Shown: positions 34,127-46,721 of the stretch, in pieces
Layout: every line of letters begins with the position of its first letter
Numbering within the stretch: position 1 is the stretch's first letter
Assembly: GCF_016808095.1 (NCBI RefSeq)
Contig: NC_068979.1
Coordinates: forward strand, 31,429,819 to 31,493,818
Origin: Vigna angularis
Lineage: Eukaryota; Streptophyta; Magnoliopsida; Fabales; Fabaceae
Reading direction: 5' to 3'
DNA length: 64,000 nucleotides
The notes under the pieces: generated by a model
Databases searched by the model: none
Told to the model about the DNA's origin: nothing
The model's input: only the letters and a program-made list of their open reading frames with translations
Translations under genes and position numbers: made by a program

Positions 34127-34155
34127 CCCCCCCCCCCCCCCCCCCCCCCCCCCCC
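34127..34155 (+). repeat. Poly(C) run of 29 bases
   Basis: An uninterrupted run of C within the CA-rich domain. The complementary strand is a 29-G run. Confidence 0.85.
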
Positions 34156-34180
34156 ACATACTCACAAATACAACACAAAG

Positions 34181-34211
<31 letters not shown>

Positions 34212-35222
34212 TAGACACACTCATATATGTTAGAACACAAACATACATACACAAACACACATAAAAGCACACACACACACTGATAACACAGACACATACA
34301 CACACACACACAGATGTATATTCACAAAGATACACATACACTTACACATACGTATTACACACACACCCACCCACCCAAACCCACCCACTTACTAACAGAC
34401 ACACACACACACACAATCACACATACACGCATCACACACACGCACACTCACACAGACACACACACTCACACACACAGACAATCCCCCTCCCCCCTCCCCC
34501 CACACAGCCGCACACACAAACACATATTCATATATTACAAACACACACATACATACTCACACACATACTCACATACCCACAAAAGCACACATGCGCACAC
34601 ACACATATAGGCACATTAATATATTACACACACATACATTTTACTCACACACGCATTCACACACACATACACCCACATGCACACTCACACACACACACAC
34701 ATAATAAAACATACACGCACAGACACATATATTACACACATACACAGAAGAACATATACCCCCTCCCCACAAACACTCACATACATAAACACACATACAC
34801 GCAAGCACATGTACATATAATACAAATACAAACACCCACACACACACACACAAATACAAACACACTCAGATATGTTAGAACACAAACACAAACACACATT
34901 TATATTCACATAGATACACATACACTTACACACATGTATTACACACACACCCACCCACCCAAACCCACCCACTTACTAATAGACACACAACCACACACAA
35001 TCACACACACACGCATCACACACACACACACACACTTACACACACAGACAACCCCCCTCACTCCCTCCCCCGCACACACCCACACACAAACACATACACA
35101 TATATTACAAACAAACACACACACACATACATATTACATACCCACACACATACATATTACATACCCACACCCCCCAAACTAACCCGCCAACTCATAAACA
35201 CACATAAACACATGCATACACA

Positions 35223-35225
<3 letters not shown>

Positions 35226-35264
<39 letters not shown>
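35226..35264. repeat. (TA)n microsatellite
   Basis: An uninterrupted TA run of about 19 units between CA repeats. Confidence 0.9.
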
Positions 35265-35276
<12 letters not shown>

Positions 35277-35550
35277 AACATACACATACCCACACACTCT
35301 CACACACAAACACACAAAAATATACAAACAATCAAACACACACACACATTACACACAAACACACAGACATACACAAACACACAAACACCCACATACACAT
35401 ACACCCACACCCACACACACACATCCCCAAACACAACCCATAAACACATACCCATCTACACACACATCTACACACACACTGACACACACCAATCCTCACA
35501 CAAACACACACACACATCAACAAACACACACACCCACACACACACACACG

Positions 35551-35845
35551 TATGAATTAGGGTGTGTGTCTATTCATGCATGCGTTTGTGCGAGTGTGTG
35601 TGTATGACAATGCGTGTGTGGGCGTGCGTCCGTGCATGCGTGTAGAAAGGGTGTAAAAAGGATGTAGAAAAGGTGTACAAAGAGTGTAGAATGAGTGTAG
35701 GAAGGGGGGTAAAAGGGATGTATAAAGGGTGTAGAAATGATGTAAAAAAGTTTTAGGAAGGATGTAAAACGCGTGTAAGAAGATTGTTGGAAAGTTGTAA
35801 GAAGGTTGTGGGAAAAACGTAAGAAGAATGTATTAGGTTGTTTAA
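35551..35845. repeat. Truncated left-arm module joined to TGTAGAAAGG run
   Basis: The module start (TATGAATTAGGGTGTGTGTC, CATGCATGCGTTTGTGCG, GCGTGCGTCCGTGCATGCG) runs only to about 35,640. It then jumps directly into GTGTAGAAAGGGTGTAAAAA repeats to 35,845, next to the interstitial telomeric block. The middle of the module is missing. Confidence 0.75.
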
Positions 35846-35861
35846 AAACCAAAAATCCAAA

Positions 35862-36115
35862 ACCTTAAACCTTAAAACTGCAAACCCTAAACCCTAAACC
35901 CTAAACTCTAAACCTTAAACCCTAAACCCTAAAGCATAAACCATAAACCATAAACCATAAACCATAAACCATAAACCATAAACCATAAACCATAAACCAT
36001 AAACCATAAACCATAAACCATAAACCATAAACCATAAACCCTAAATCATAAACCCTAAACTCTAACTCATAAACCCTAAACCCTAAACCTTAAACTTTAA
36101 TATCATAAAACCATT
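35862..36115 (-). repeat. Interstitial telomere-like block (CCCTAAA orientation)
   Basis: The + strand carries CCCTAAA units mixed with CCTTAAA, CTCTAAA and GCATAAA. From 35,941 to 36,038 it carries 14 consecutive units of the variant CCATAAA. The G-rich strand is therefore the minus strand, opposite to the terminal telomere. Degenerate A/C-rich heptamer-like DNA continues to about 36,240. Confidence 0.92.
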
Positions 36116-36240
36116 AAACGCTTAAACCAAAAACCCAAAACCCCAAGCCCCAAGGCCAAAGACTGAAGACTAAAGCCCAAAGCCCTAAATCCTAAATTAT
36201 AAACCAAAACCCCTAAAAAACCATAATCCCTAAAAAAATA

Positions 36241-36614
36241 TTTAAAAAATTCAAAAAAACCACAAACTGACATGTGACACCTTTTTAAACGGTGTTAGTA
36301 CAAAACTAACGACAAAGATCTAATTGCTTAATTTTTTCAAAAATAGAGATCCAATTGAGACAAAATTAATGAGGGACCTATTTAGGAAAAATCTATTTGT
36401 ATGATTAAACCATAAAAGAATATTAAATGAATAAACACTTAGTGAAAATTTATTGGCTTAGTGGTAAAGTGCTAAGGATGATTGTTAAAAAATAGTTGGA
36501 ATGAAACTTGATTTTATTTTTATTTGTTGTCCTTATTTATTTTCTCTTTATCTATGTTACTTCTTTCATGGGGCTAGGCCGAGAAGCCCAAAGAAATCGA
36601 CGACAAAGGATTGA
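36241..36614. other. Non-repetitive AT-rich spacer inside the subtelomere
   Basis: About 370 bp of ordinary AT-rich plant DNA between the interstitial telomeric block and the right arm. No gene. GGTGTTAGTACAAAACTAACG resembles filler common in old plant repeats but was not identified. Confidence 0.55.
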
Positions 36615-39600
36615 AGGTCGAAGGCACGCTTACACCATTTGTACACCCTTTCAACACCCTCTGTACATCCTTTTTACACCATTTCTACATACACGAGCAC
36701 ACACGTATGCAGACCGACACGCTTATTCGCACGTACGCACTCACAAACATGCGTACGCACGCCCGTGCAAACACTAACGCACACATGCATGGCCTTGCAC
36801 TCACCCACGCACACATGCCCACACACACGCGCATCCATGTCCTCCCTTACGCATACACATCCATAAACACAATCTCGCATGCAAGGTACACATGTATTTG
36901 TTGTATGTATATTTTTGTGTTTTTGTGTGTGTAATGTGTGTGTATTTGTTGTATGTATATTTTTTGTGTTTTTGTGTGTGTGTTGGTATGTGTATGTTTG
37001 TGTGTGTATGTGTCTGTTTGTGTGTGTGTGTTTATGTGTGTCTGTGAGTTGGCGGGTAAGTTTGCGGGGTGTGTGGGTATGTAATATGTATGTGTGTGTG
37101 TCTGTTTGTAATGTATGTGTATGTATTTGTGTGTGTGTGCGGGGGAAGGGGGTTTTTTGTGTGCGAGTGAGTATCTATGTGTGTGTGATTGTGTGTGTTT
37201 GTGTGTCTGTTAGTAAGTGGGTGGGTTTGGGTGGGTGTGTGTGTGCACAATACGTGTGTGTAAGTGTATGTGTATCTGTGTGAATGTACATGTGTGTGTA
37301 AGTGTATGCGTCTATGTTATCTTTGTGTGTGTGTGTGTGTGTTTGTGTGCTTTTGTGTGTTTGAGTGTATGTGTGTGTGTTTGTGTTGTGTGTGTGAGTA
37401 TGTGTGTGTGTTGGTGTTTGTGTTTGTATTATATGTATATGCGACACTTTAGTACACCCTTTGTACATCCTTTCTAAACCACTTGTACACCCTTTCAACA
37501 CCCTTTGTACATCCTTTTTACAGCATTTATAAACCCTTTCTACACGCACACGAGCACACAAGTATGCAGACCAACACGCTCATTCGCACCCATGCACTCA
37601 CAACTATGCGCACGCACGCCCGTGCAAAACCTAACAGACATATGCATGCCCTCGCTCTCACTCACGCACGCATGCCCACACACACGCGCATCCATGTCCT
37701 CACGCATACATATCCATAAACACAATCTCGCATGCAAGGTACACATGTATGCACGCATGAGCGCACACAGTCATTCACACTCTTACACAGATACTCACGC
37801 CCGTGTGGCGCGTTAATAATCGCTCGCTTGCATGAAGTCACGAACCTTTGCACACATGCACATTTGTGTTACGCACATTCACATGCACATATGCACGTAC
37901 ACAACACTCCTTCCCACACACATATGCTTGTAAAACCGCCCAGCCACGCACATTTTCCCTCTCATGCCCACACACACAGACGAATGAATACACGTACACA
38001 CGCATGCGTGGACGCACACCCACATACGCACTATCGTACATACAAACACTCGCCCAAACGCATGCATGAACAGACAAACACCTTAATTCATAGTGTGTAT
38101 GTGCGGGTGTGTGTTTGTTGATTTGTGTGTGTGTGTGTGTTTATTGTGGGTGGGTGTGTGTTAGTGTGTGTGTAGATGTGTGTCTCTAGATGGGTGTGTT
38201 TTTATGGGTTGTGTTTGGGGATGTTTGTGTGTGGTTGTGTGTGTGTGTCTAGGTGTTTATGTGTGTATGTGTTTTTGTGTGTGTAATGTATGTCTGTGTG
38301 TTTGTTGTTTGTATATTTTTGTGTTTGTGTGTGTGTGGGTATGTGTATGTTTGTGTGTGTATGTGTATGTTTGTGTGTGTGTGTTTATGCGTGTCTCTGA
38401 CTTGGCTGGTTAGTTTGGGGGGTGTGTGGGTATGTAATATGTATGTGTGTGTGTGTGTGTGAATGTAATGTATGTGTATGTATTTGTGTATGTGCGGTGG
38501 GAGGGTGTTTTCTGTGTGTGCGTGATTGTGTGTGTCTATGTGTCTGTTAGTAAGTGGGTGGGTGGGTGTGTGTGTACAATATGTGTGTGAAGTGTATGTG
38601 TATCTGTGTGAATATACATGTGTGTGTATGTGTATGTGTTTATGTTATCTGTGTTTGGGTGTGCGTTTGTGTGCTTTTGTGTGTTTGAGTGTGTGTGTGT
38701 TTGTGTTGGTGTTTATGTTTGTATTATATGTATATGCGACACTTTAGTACACCCTTTGTACATCCTTTCTATACACTTTCAACACCCTTTGTACATCTAT
38801 TTTACACCATTTCTACACTCTTTCTACACGCACACGAGCACACAAGTATGCAAACCGACACGCTCATTCGCACACACGCACTCAGATACATGCGCAGAAT
38901 GCCCGTGCAAAGACTAACGCACATATGCATGCCCTCGCACTCACTCACACAAGCATGCCCACACACACGTGCATCCATGTCCTCCCTTACTCATGCTAAT
39001 CCATAAAGTTGATCTCGCATGCAAGGTACACACGTATGCACGCATGAGCGCACGCGTTCATGCACAGTCACAAACAAATACCCACGCATGTGCGGCCCGT
39101 GCATAATCGCATGCTTGCACAAAGTCACGAACCTTCGTACACATGCACATTCGTGTCACGCACATTCGCATGCACCTATGCACGTACGCAACACTCCTTC
39201 CCAGACACATATGCTTGCAAAACCGCCCACCCATGCACGTTTTCCCTCTCATGCCCACACAGGCGAATGAATGCACGTGCACACGCATGCGTGGATGCAC
39301 GGCCACACACGTACTGTCGTACACAGAAACACTCGCACAAACGCATGCATGAACAAACACACACCCTACTTCATAGTGTGTATGTGCGGGTGTGTGTTTG
39401 TTGACTTGTGTGTGTTTGTTTTATGTGGGTGGGTGTGTGTTAGTGTGTGTGTAGATGTGTGTATGTAGATGGGTGTGTTTTTATGGGTCATGTTTGGGCA
39501 AGTCTGTGTGGGTGTGTGTGTGTGTGTCTGAGTGTTTATGTGTGTATGTGTTTTTGTGTGTGTAATGTGTGAGTGTGTGTTTGTTGTTTGTATATTTTTT

Positions 39601-42600
39601 GTTTTTGTGTGTGTGTGTTGGTATGTGTATGTTTGTGTGTGATTGTGTATGTGTATGTTTGTGTGTGTATGTGTTTATGTGTGTATGTGTTTATGTGTGT
39701 CTGTGTTTATGTGTGTCTATGAGTTGGCGGGTTAGTTTGTGGGGTGTGTGGGTATGTAATATGTATGTGTGTGTGTCTGTTTGTAATGTATGTGTATGTA
39801 TTTGTGTGTGTGTGCGGGGGAAGTGGGTTTTCTGTGTGTGTGAGTGTCTGCGTGTGTGTGATTGTGTGTGTTAGTGTGTCTGTTAGTAAGTGGGTGGATA
39901 TGGGTAGGTGGGTGAGTTTGTGTACAATACTTGTGTGTAAGTGTATATGTATATGTGAGAATATACATGTGTGTGTATGTGTATCTGTCTATGTTATTTG
40001 TGTGTGTGTGTTTGTGAGCTTTTGTGTGTTTGAGTGTGTGTGTTTGTGTTGTGTGTGTGAGTATGCGTGTGTTGATGTTTGTGTTTGTATTCTATGTATA
40101 TGCGACACTTTAGTACACCCTTTGTACATCCTTTCTACACTCTTTTTACACCCTTTCAACACCCTTTGTACATCCTTTTTACACCATTTGTACACCCTTT
40201 CTAAACACACACGAGCACACAGGTATGCAGACCAACACGCTATTCGCACGCACGCACTCACAAACATGCATATGCACGCCCGTGCAAACACTAACGCACA
40301 CATGCATGCCCTCGCACTCACGCCCGCACGCATGCCTACACACACGTGCGTCCATGTCCTCCCTTACGCATACACATCGATAAACACAATCTCGCATGAA
40401 AGGTACACATGTATGCATGGACATGCGCACGTAGTCATGCACGCTCACACACATATACTCACGCACGTGCGACACGTGCATAATCACTTGCTTGCACGAA
40501 GTCACGAACCTTTGCACGCGTGAACATTCGTGTCATGCACATTCACATGCACATATGCACGTATGCAACACTTCTTCCCATACACATATGCTTGCAAAAC
40601 CGCCCACCCACGCGCGTTTGCCCTCTCTTGCCCACACACATTGATAAATAAATGCACGTGCACACGCATGCGTGGATGCACGGCCATACACGCACTCTCG
40701 TACATAAAAATACTCGCCCAAACGCATGCATGAACAGACACACACCCTAATTCATAGTGTGTATGTGCGGGTGTATGTTTGTTGATTTGTGTGTGTGTTT
40801 TGCGTGGGTGGGTGTGTTTTAGTGTGTGTAGATGTGTGTCTATAGATGGGTATGTTTTTATGGGTTGTGTTTGCGGATGTCTGTGTGTGGGTGTGTGTGT
40901 GTGTCTGGGTGTTTATGTGTGTATGTGTTTTTGTGTGTATAATATGTGTGTGTATGTGTATGTATTTGTGTGTGTGTGTGTGTGTGTGCGGGGGGTGGGG
41001 TTTTTCTGCGTGCCTGTGAGTGTTTGCGTGTGTGTGATTGTGTGTTTGAGTGTGTCTGTTAGTAAGTGGGTGGGTGGGTGTGTGTGTGTACAATACGTGT
41101 GTGTAAGTGTATGTGTATCTGTGTTAATATACATGTGTGTGTATGTGTATGTGTCTATGTGTGTGTGTGTGTTTGTGTGCTTTAGTGTGTTTGAGTGTGT
41201 GTGTGTCTGGGTGTTTATGTGTGTGTAATGTGTGTGTGTGTTTGTTGTTTGTATATTTTTTGTGTTTGTGTGTGTGTGTGGGTATGTGTTTCTTTATGTG
41301 TGTGTTTGTGTGTGTGTGTTTATGTGTGTCTGTGAGTTGGCGGGTTAGTTTGGGGGGTGTGTGGGTATGAAATATGTATGTGTGTGTATGTAATGTATGT
41401 GTATGTATTTGTGTGTGTGTGCGATGGGAGGGGGTTTTCTGTGTGTGTGTGATTGTGTGTGTCTGTTTTTCTGTTAGTAACTGGGTGGGTTTGGGTGGGT
41501 AGGTATGTGTGTGTACAATAAGTGTGTGCAAGTGTATGTGTATCTGTGTGAATATACATGTGTGTGTATGTGTATTCGTCTATGTTATATCTGTGTGTGT
41601 GTGTTTGTGTGCTTTTGTGTGTTTGAGTGTGTGTGTGTGTGTTTGTGTTGTGTGTGTGAGTATGTGTGTGTGTTGGTGTTTGTGTTTGTATTATATGTAT
41701 ATACGACACTTTAGTACACCCTTTGTACATTCTTTCTATACCCTTTCAACACCCTTTGTACATCTTTTTTACACAATTTCTACACCCTTTCTAGATGCAA
41801 ACGAGCACACAGGTATGCAGATCGACACGCTCATTTGCACGCACACACTCACAAACATGCGCACGCACGCCCGTGGAAACACTAACGCACACATGCATGC
41901 CCTCACACTCACCCACGCACGCATGCCCACACACACGTGCATCCATGTCCTCCCTTACGCATACACATCCATAAACAAAATCTCGCAAGCAAGGTACACA
42001 TGTATGCATGCATGAGCGCACGCGGTCATGCACGCTCACACACAGATACTCACGCACGTGCGGCGCATGCATAATTGCTCGCTTGCTCGAAGTCACGAAC
42101 CTTCGCACACATGCACATTTGTGTCACGCACATTCGCATGCAGATATGCACATACGCAACACTCCTTCCCACACAAGTATGCTTGCAAAACCGCCCACCC
42201 ACGCACGTTTTCTCTCTCATGCCCACACACACAGACGAATGAATGCACGTGCACACGTATGCGTGGACGCATACCCACACACGCACTGTCGTACACACAA
42301 ATACTCGCCCAAACGCATTCATGAACAGACACACAGCCTAATTAATAGTGTGTATGTGCGGGTGTGTGTTTGTTGATTTGTGTGTGTGTGTGTGTTTGTG
42401 TTTATTGTGGGTGGGTGTGTGTATAGATGTGTGTCTATAGATGGGTGTGTTTTTATGGGTTGTGATTTTATGGGTTGTGTTTGGGGATGTCTGTGTGTGG
42501 GTGTGTGTGTGTCTGGGTGTTTATGTGTGTATGTGATTTCGTGTGTGTAATTTGTGTGTGTGTGTGTGTGTTTGTTGTTTGCATATTTTTTGTGATTGTG

Positions 42601-45600
42601 TGTGTGGGTATGTGTATGTTTGTGTGTGTGTGTATGTGTATGTTTGTGTGTGTGTGTGTTTATATATGTCTGTGAGTTGGCGGGTTAGTTTGGGGGATGT
42701 GTAGGTATGTAATATGTATTTGTGTGCGTGTTTGTAATGTATGTGTATATATTTGTGTGTGTGTGTTTTTACGGGGGAAGGGGGTTTTCTGTGTGTGTGT
42801 GAGTGTCTGCGTGTGTGTGATTGTGTATGTCAATGTGTCTGTTAGTAAGTGGGTGGGTTTGGGTGGATGGATGGGTGTATGTTTTTGTGTATATGTGTAT
42901 GTTTGTGTTTATGAGTGTCTGTGAGTTGACGGGTTAGTTTGGGGGTGTGTGGCTATGTAATATGTATGTGTGTGTGTGTGTGTTTGTTTGTAATGTATGT
43001 GTATGTATTTATGTGTGTGTGTGTGCGATGGGAGGGAGTTTTCTGTGTGTGTGTGATTGTGTGTGTCTGTTAGTAAGTGGGTGGGTGTGTGTGTGTACAA
43101 TACGTGTGCGAAGTGTATGTGTATATGTGTGAATATACATGTGTGTGTATGTGTGTGTCTATGTTATCTGTGTGTGTGTGTGTTTGGGTCCTTTTGTGTG
43201 TTTTAGTGTGTGTGTGTGTGTTTGTGTTGTGTGTGTGAGTATGAGTGTGTTGGTGTTTGTGTTTGTATTATATGTATATACGACACTTTAGTACACCCTT
43301 TGTACATCCTTTCTATACCCTTTCAACACCCTTTGTACATCTTTTTTACACAATTTCTATACCATTTCTATACGCACACGAGCACACAGGTATGCAGACC
43401 GACACGCTCATTCGCACGCATGCACTCACAAACATGCGCACGCACGCCCGTGCAAACACTAACGCACACATGCATGCCCTCGCACTCACCCACACACGCA
43501 TCCCACTCACACGCGCACGCATCCATGTCCTCCCTTACGCATACACATCCATAAACACAATCTCGCAAGCAAGGTACACATGTATGCACGCATGAGCGCA
43601 CGCGGTCATGCACACACACACATAAATACTCACACACGTGCGGCGCGTGCATAATCGCTCGCTTGCACGAAGTCACGAAGCTTTGCACGCATGCACATTT
43701 GTGTCACACACATTCGCATGCACATATGCAGAACTCCTTCCTACACACGTATGCTTGAAAAACCGCCCATCCACGCACATTCTCTCTCTCATGCCCACGC
43801 ACACAGACGAATGAATGCATGTGCACACGCATGCGTGGACGCACGCCCACACACGCACTGTCGTACACACAAACACTAACACAAACACATGCATGAACAG
43901 ACAAATACCCTAATTCATAGTGTGTATGTGCGCGTGTGTGTTTATTGATTTGTGTGTGTGTTTTTTGTGGGTGGGTGTGTGTTAGTGTGTGTCTGTAGAT
44001 GGGTGTGTTTTTATGGGTTATGTTTTTATGAGTTATGTTTTTATGGGTTGTGATTGGGGATGTTTGTGTGTAGTTGTGTGTGTGTGTGTCTGGGTGTTTA
44101 TGTGTGTATGTGTTTTTGTGTGTGTAATGTGTGTGTGTGTGTTTGTTGTTTGTATATTTTTTGTTCTTGTGTTTGTGTGTGTGGGTGTGTGTATGTTTGT
44201 GTGTGTGTATGTGTATGTTTGTGTGTGTGTTTGTCAGCTGGCGGGTTAGTTTGGGGGGTGTGTGGGTATGTAATATGTATGTGTGTGTGTGTGTGTGTGT
44301 TTGTAATGTATGTGTATGTATTTGTGTGTGTGTGTGTGTTTGTGCGGTGGGAGGGGATTTTCTCTGTGTGTGTGATTGTGTGTGTCTGTGAGTCTGTTAG
44401 TAAGTGGGTGGGTTTGGGTGGGTGGGTGTGTGTGTGTCCAGTACATGTGCGTAAGTGTATGTGTATCTGTGTGAATATACATGTGTGTGTGTATGTGTAT
44501 GTGTCTATGTTATCTATGTGTGTGTGTGTTTGTGTGCTTTTGTGTTGTTGAGTGTGTGTGTGTGTGTTTGTTTGTGTTGTGTGTGTGAGTATGTGTGTGT
44601 GTTGGTGTTTGTATTATATGTATATGCGACACTTTAGTACCCCCTTTGTACATTCTTTGTACACCCTTTCGACACCCTTTGTACATCTTTTTTATACCAT
44701 TTCTATACCCTTTGTGTATGTGTGTGTGTTTGCGGGGGGAGGGGGTTTTCTGTGTGTGTGTGAGTGTCTGCGTGTGTGTGATTGTGTGTCAGTGTGTCTG
44801 TTAGTAAGTGGGTGGGTTTGGGTGGGTGGGTTGGTGTGTGTACAATACGTGTGTGTAAGTGTATGTGTATCTGTGTGAATATACATGTGTGTGTATGTGT
44901 ATGTGTCTATGTTATCTGTGTGTGTGTGCTTTTGTGTGTTTGAGTGTGTGTGTGTGTGTGTGTTTTTGTGTGTTTGAGTGTGTGTGTGTGAGTATATGTG
45001 TGTCTTGATATTTGGGTTTTTATTCTATGTATATGCGACACTTTAGTACACCCTTTGTACATTCTTTATACACCCTTTGTACACGCTTTCAACACCTTTG
45101 GTACATTCTTTTTACACCATTTCTACCCGGACACGAGCACACAGTTATGCCGACCGACACGCTCATTCACACGCACGCACTCATAAACATGTGCACGCAC
45201 GCTCGTGCAAACACTAATGCAAACATGCATGGCCTCGCACTCAGCCACGCAGGCATGCCCACACACACGTGCATCCATGTCCTCCCTTACGCATACACAT
45301 CCATAAACACAATCTCGCATGCAAGGTACACATGTATGCACGCACGTGCACACATAGTCATGCACGCTCACACACATATACTCACGAACGTGCGACGCGT
45401 GCATAGTCACTCGCTTGCACGAAGTCACGAACCTTAGCACGCAACCACATTCGTGTCACGCACATTCGCATGCACATATGCATGTACGCAACAGTTCTTC
45501 CCACACACATATGCTTGCAAAACCGCCCACCCATGCACGTTTGCCCGCTCATGCCCACACACACGGACAAATGAATGCACGTGCACACACGCACTCTTGT

Positions 45601-46721
45601 ACGCAGAAACACTCGCACAAAGCATTCATGTACAGACACACACCCTAATTCATAGTGTGTGTGGGTGTGTGTTTGTTTATGTGTGTGTGTGTTTTGTGTG
45701 GGTGGGTGTGTGTTAGTGTGTGTGTGTAGATGTGTGTCTTTAGATGGGTGAGTTTTTATGGGTTGTGTTTGGGGATGTATGTGTGGGTTGCACGAAGTCA
45801 CGAAACTTCGCACGCATGCACATTCGTGTCACGCACATTCACATGCACATATGCACGTATGCAACACTCCTTCCCACACACATATGCTTGCAAAATCGCC
45901 CACCCACGCACGTTTGCCCGCTCATGCCCACACACACGGACGAATGAATGCACGTGCACACGCATGCGTGGACGCACACCCATACAAGCAATCTCGTACA
46001 CATAAGCACTCGCACAAACGCATTCATGAATAAACACACACCCTAATTCATAGTGTGTGTGTGTTTTTTGATGTGCGTGTGTGTTTTGTGTGGGTGGGTG
46101 TGTGTTAGTGTGTGTATAGATGTGTGTCTGTAGATGGGTGTGTTTTAATGGGTTGTGTTTGGGGATGTGTGTGTGTGGGTAGCACGAAGTCACGAACCTT
46201 CGCACGCATGCACATTCGTGTCACGCACATTCGCATGCACATATGCACGTACGCAACACTCCTTCCCACACACGAATGTTTGCAAAACCACCCACCCGCG
46301 CACGTTTTCCCTCTCATGCCCACACACACAGACAAATGAATGCACGTGCACACGCATGCATGGATGCACGCCCACACACGCACTATCGTACACAAAAACA
46401 CTCGCCCAAATGCATGCATGAACAAACACACACCCTAATTCATAGTGTGTATGTGCGGGAGTGTGTTTGTTGAGTTTTGTGTGGGTATGTGTTTTGTGTG
46501 GGTGTGTGTGTGTTAGTGTGTGTGTGTAGATGTGTGTCTGTAGATGGGTTTGTTTTTATCGGTTGTGTTTGGGGATGTCTGTGTGTGGGTGTTTATCTGT
46601 GTATGTGTTTTTGTGTGTGTAATGTGTGTGTGTGTTTGTTGTTTGTATATTTTTTGTGTTTGTGTGTGTGTGGGTATGTGTATGTTTGTGTGTGTGTGTA
46701 TGTCTATGTTTGTGTGTGTGT
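36615..46721. repeat. Subtelomeric TG-rich domain, right arm: higher-order repeat array
   Basis: The + strand is TG-rich and the left-arm module occurs inverted. Long forms begin with GCGACACTTTAGTACACCC at about 37,441, 38,736, 40,102, 41,703, 43,280 and 45,035, and a short one at 44,626. A partial unit begins at 36,615. Each long module passes through ACACGAGCACACA.GTATGC, CATCCATGTCCTCCCTTACG, CACGAAGTCACGAACCTT and CACGCATGCGTGGACGCAC, ending CCTAATTCATAGTGTGT. Short forms (second half only) lie at about 45,789-46,055 and 46,182-46,448. Spacing of the long units is about 1.3, 1.4, 1.6, 1.6 and 1.3 kb. Between modules is TG-repeat DNA with GGGTGGGTTTGGGTGGGTG and GAGTTGGCGGGTTAGTTTG recurring. 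Reading frames here are Cys-Val or Thr-His low-complexity artefacts. Confidence 0.85.

Larger units (their letters stand above)
33583..35550. repeat. CA-rich domain, left arm, part 2
   Basis: CA microsatellite DNA with ACAT, ACTC and ATTACACAC variants and internal duplications. For instance ATATTACACACATACA.AGAAGAACAT recurs near 31,110, 34,015 and 34,727, and ACCCACCCAAACCCACCCAC recurs near 34,370 and 34,950. It contains a C homopolymer and a TA microsatellite, listed separately. No gene. Confidence 0.85.

Noticed and set aside
35862..36115. Simple head-to-head telomere fusion at the interstitial block
   Set aside because: A classic fusion would show TTTAGGG running into CCCTAAA. Only the CCCTAAA orientation is present, so a simple head-to-head fusion does not explain the junction.
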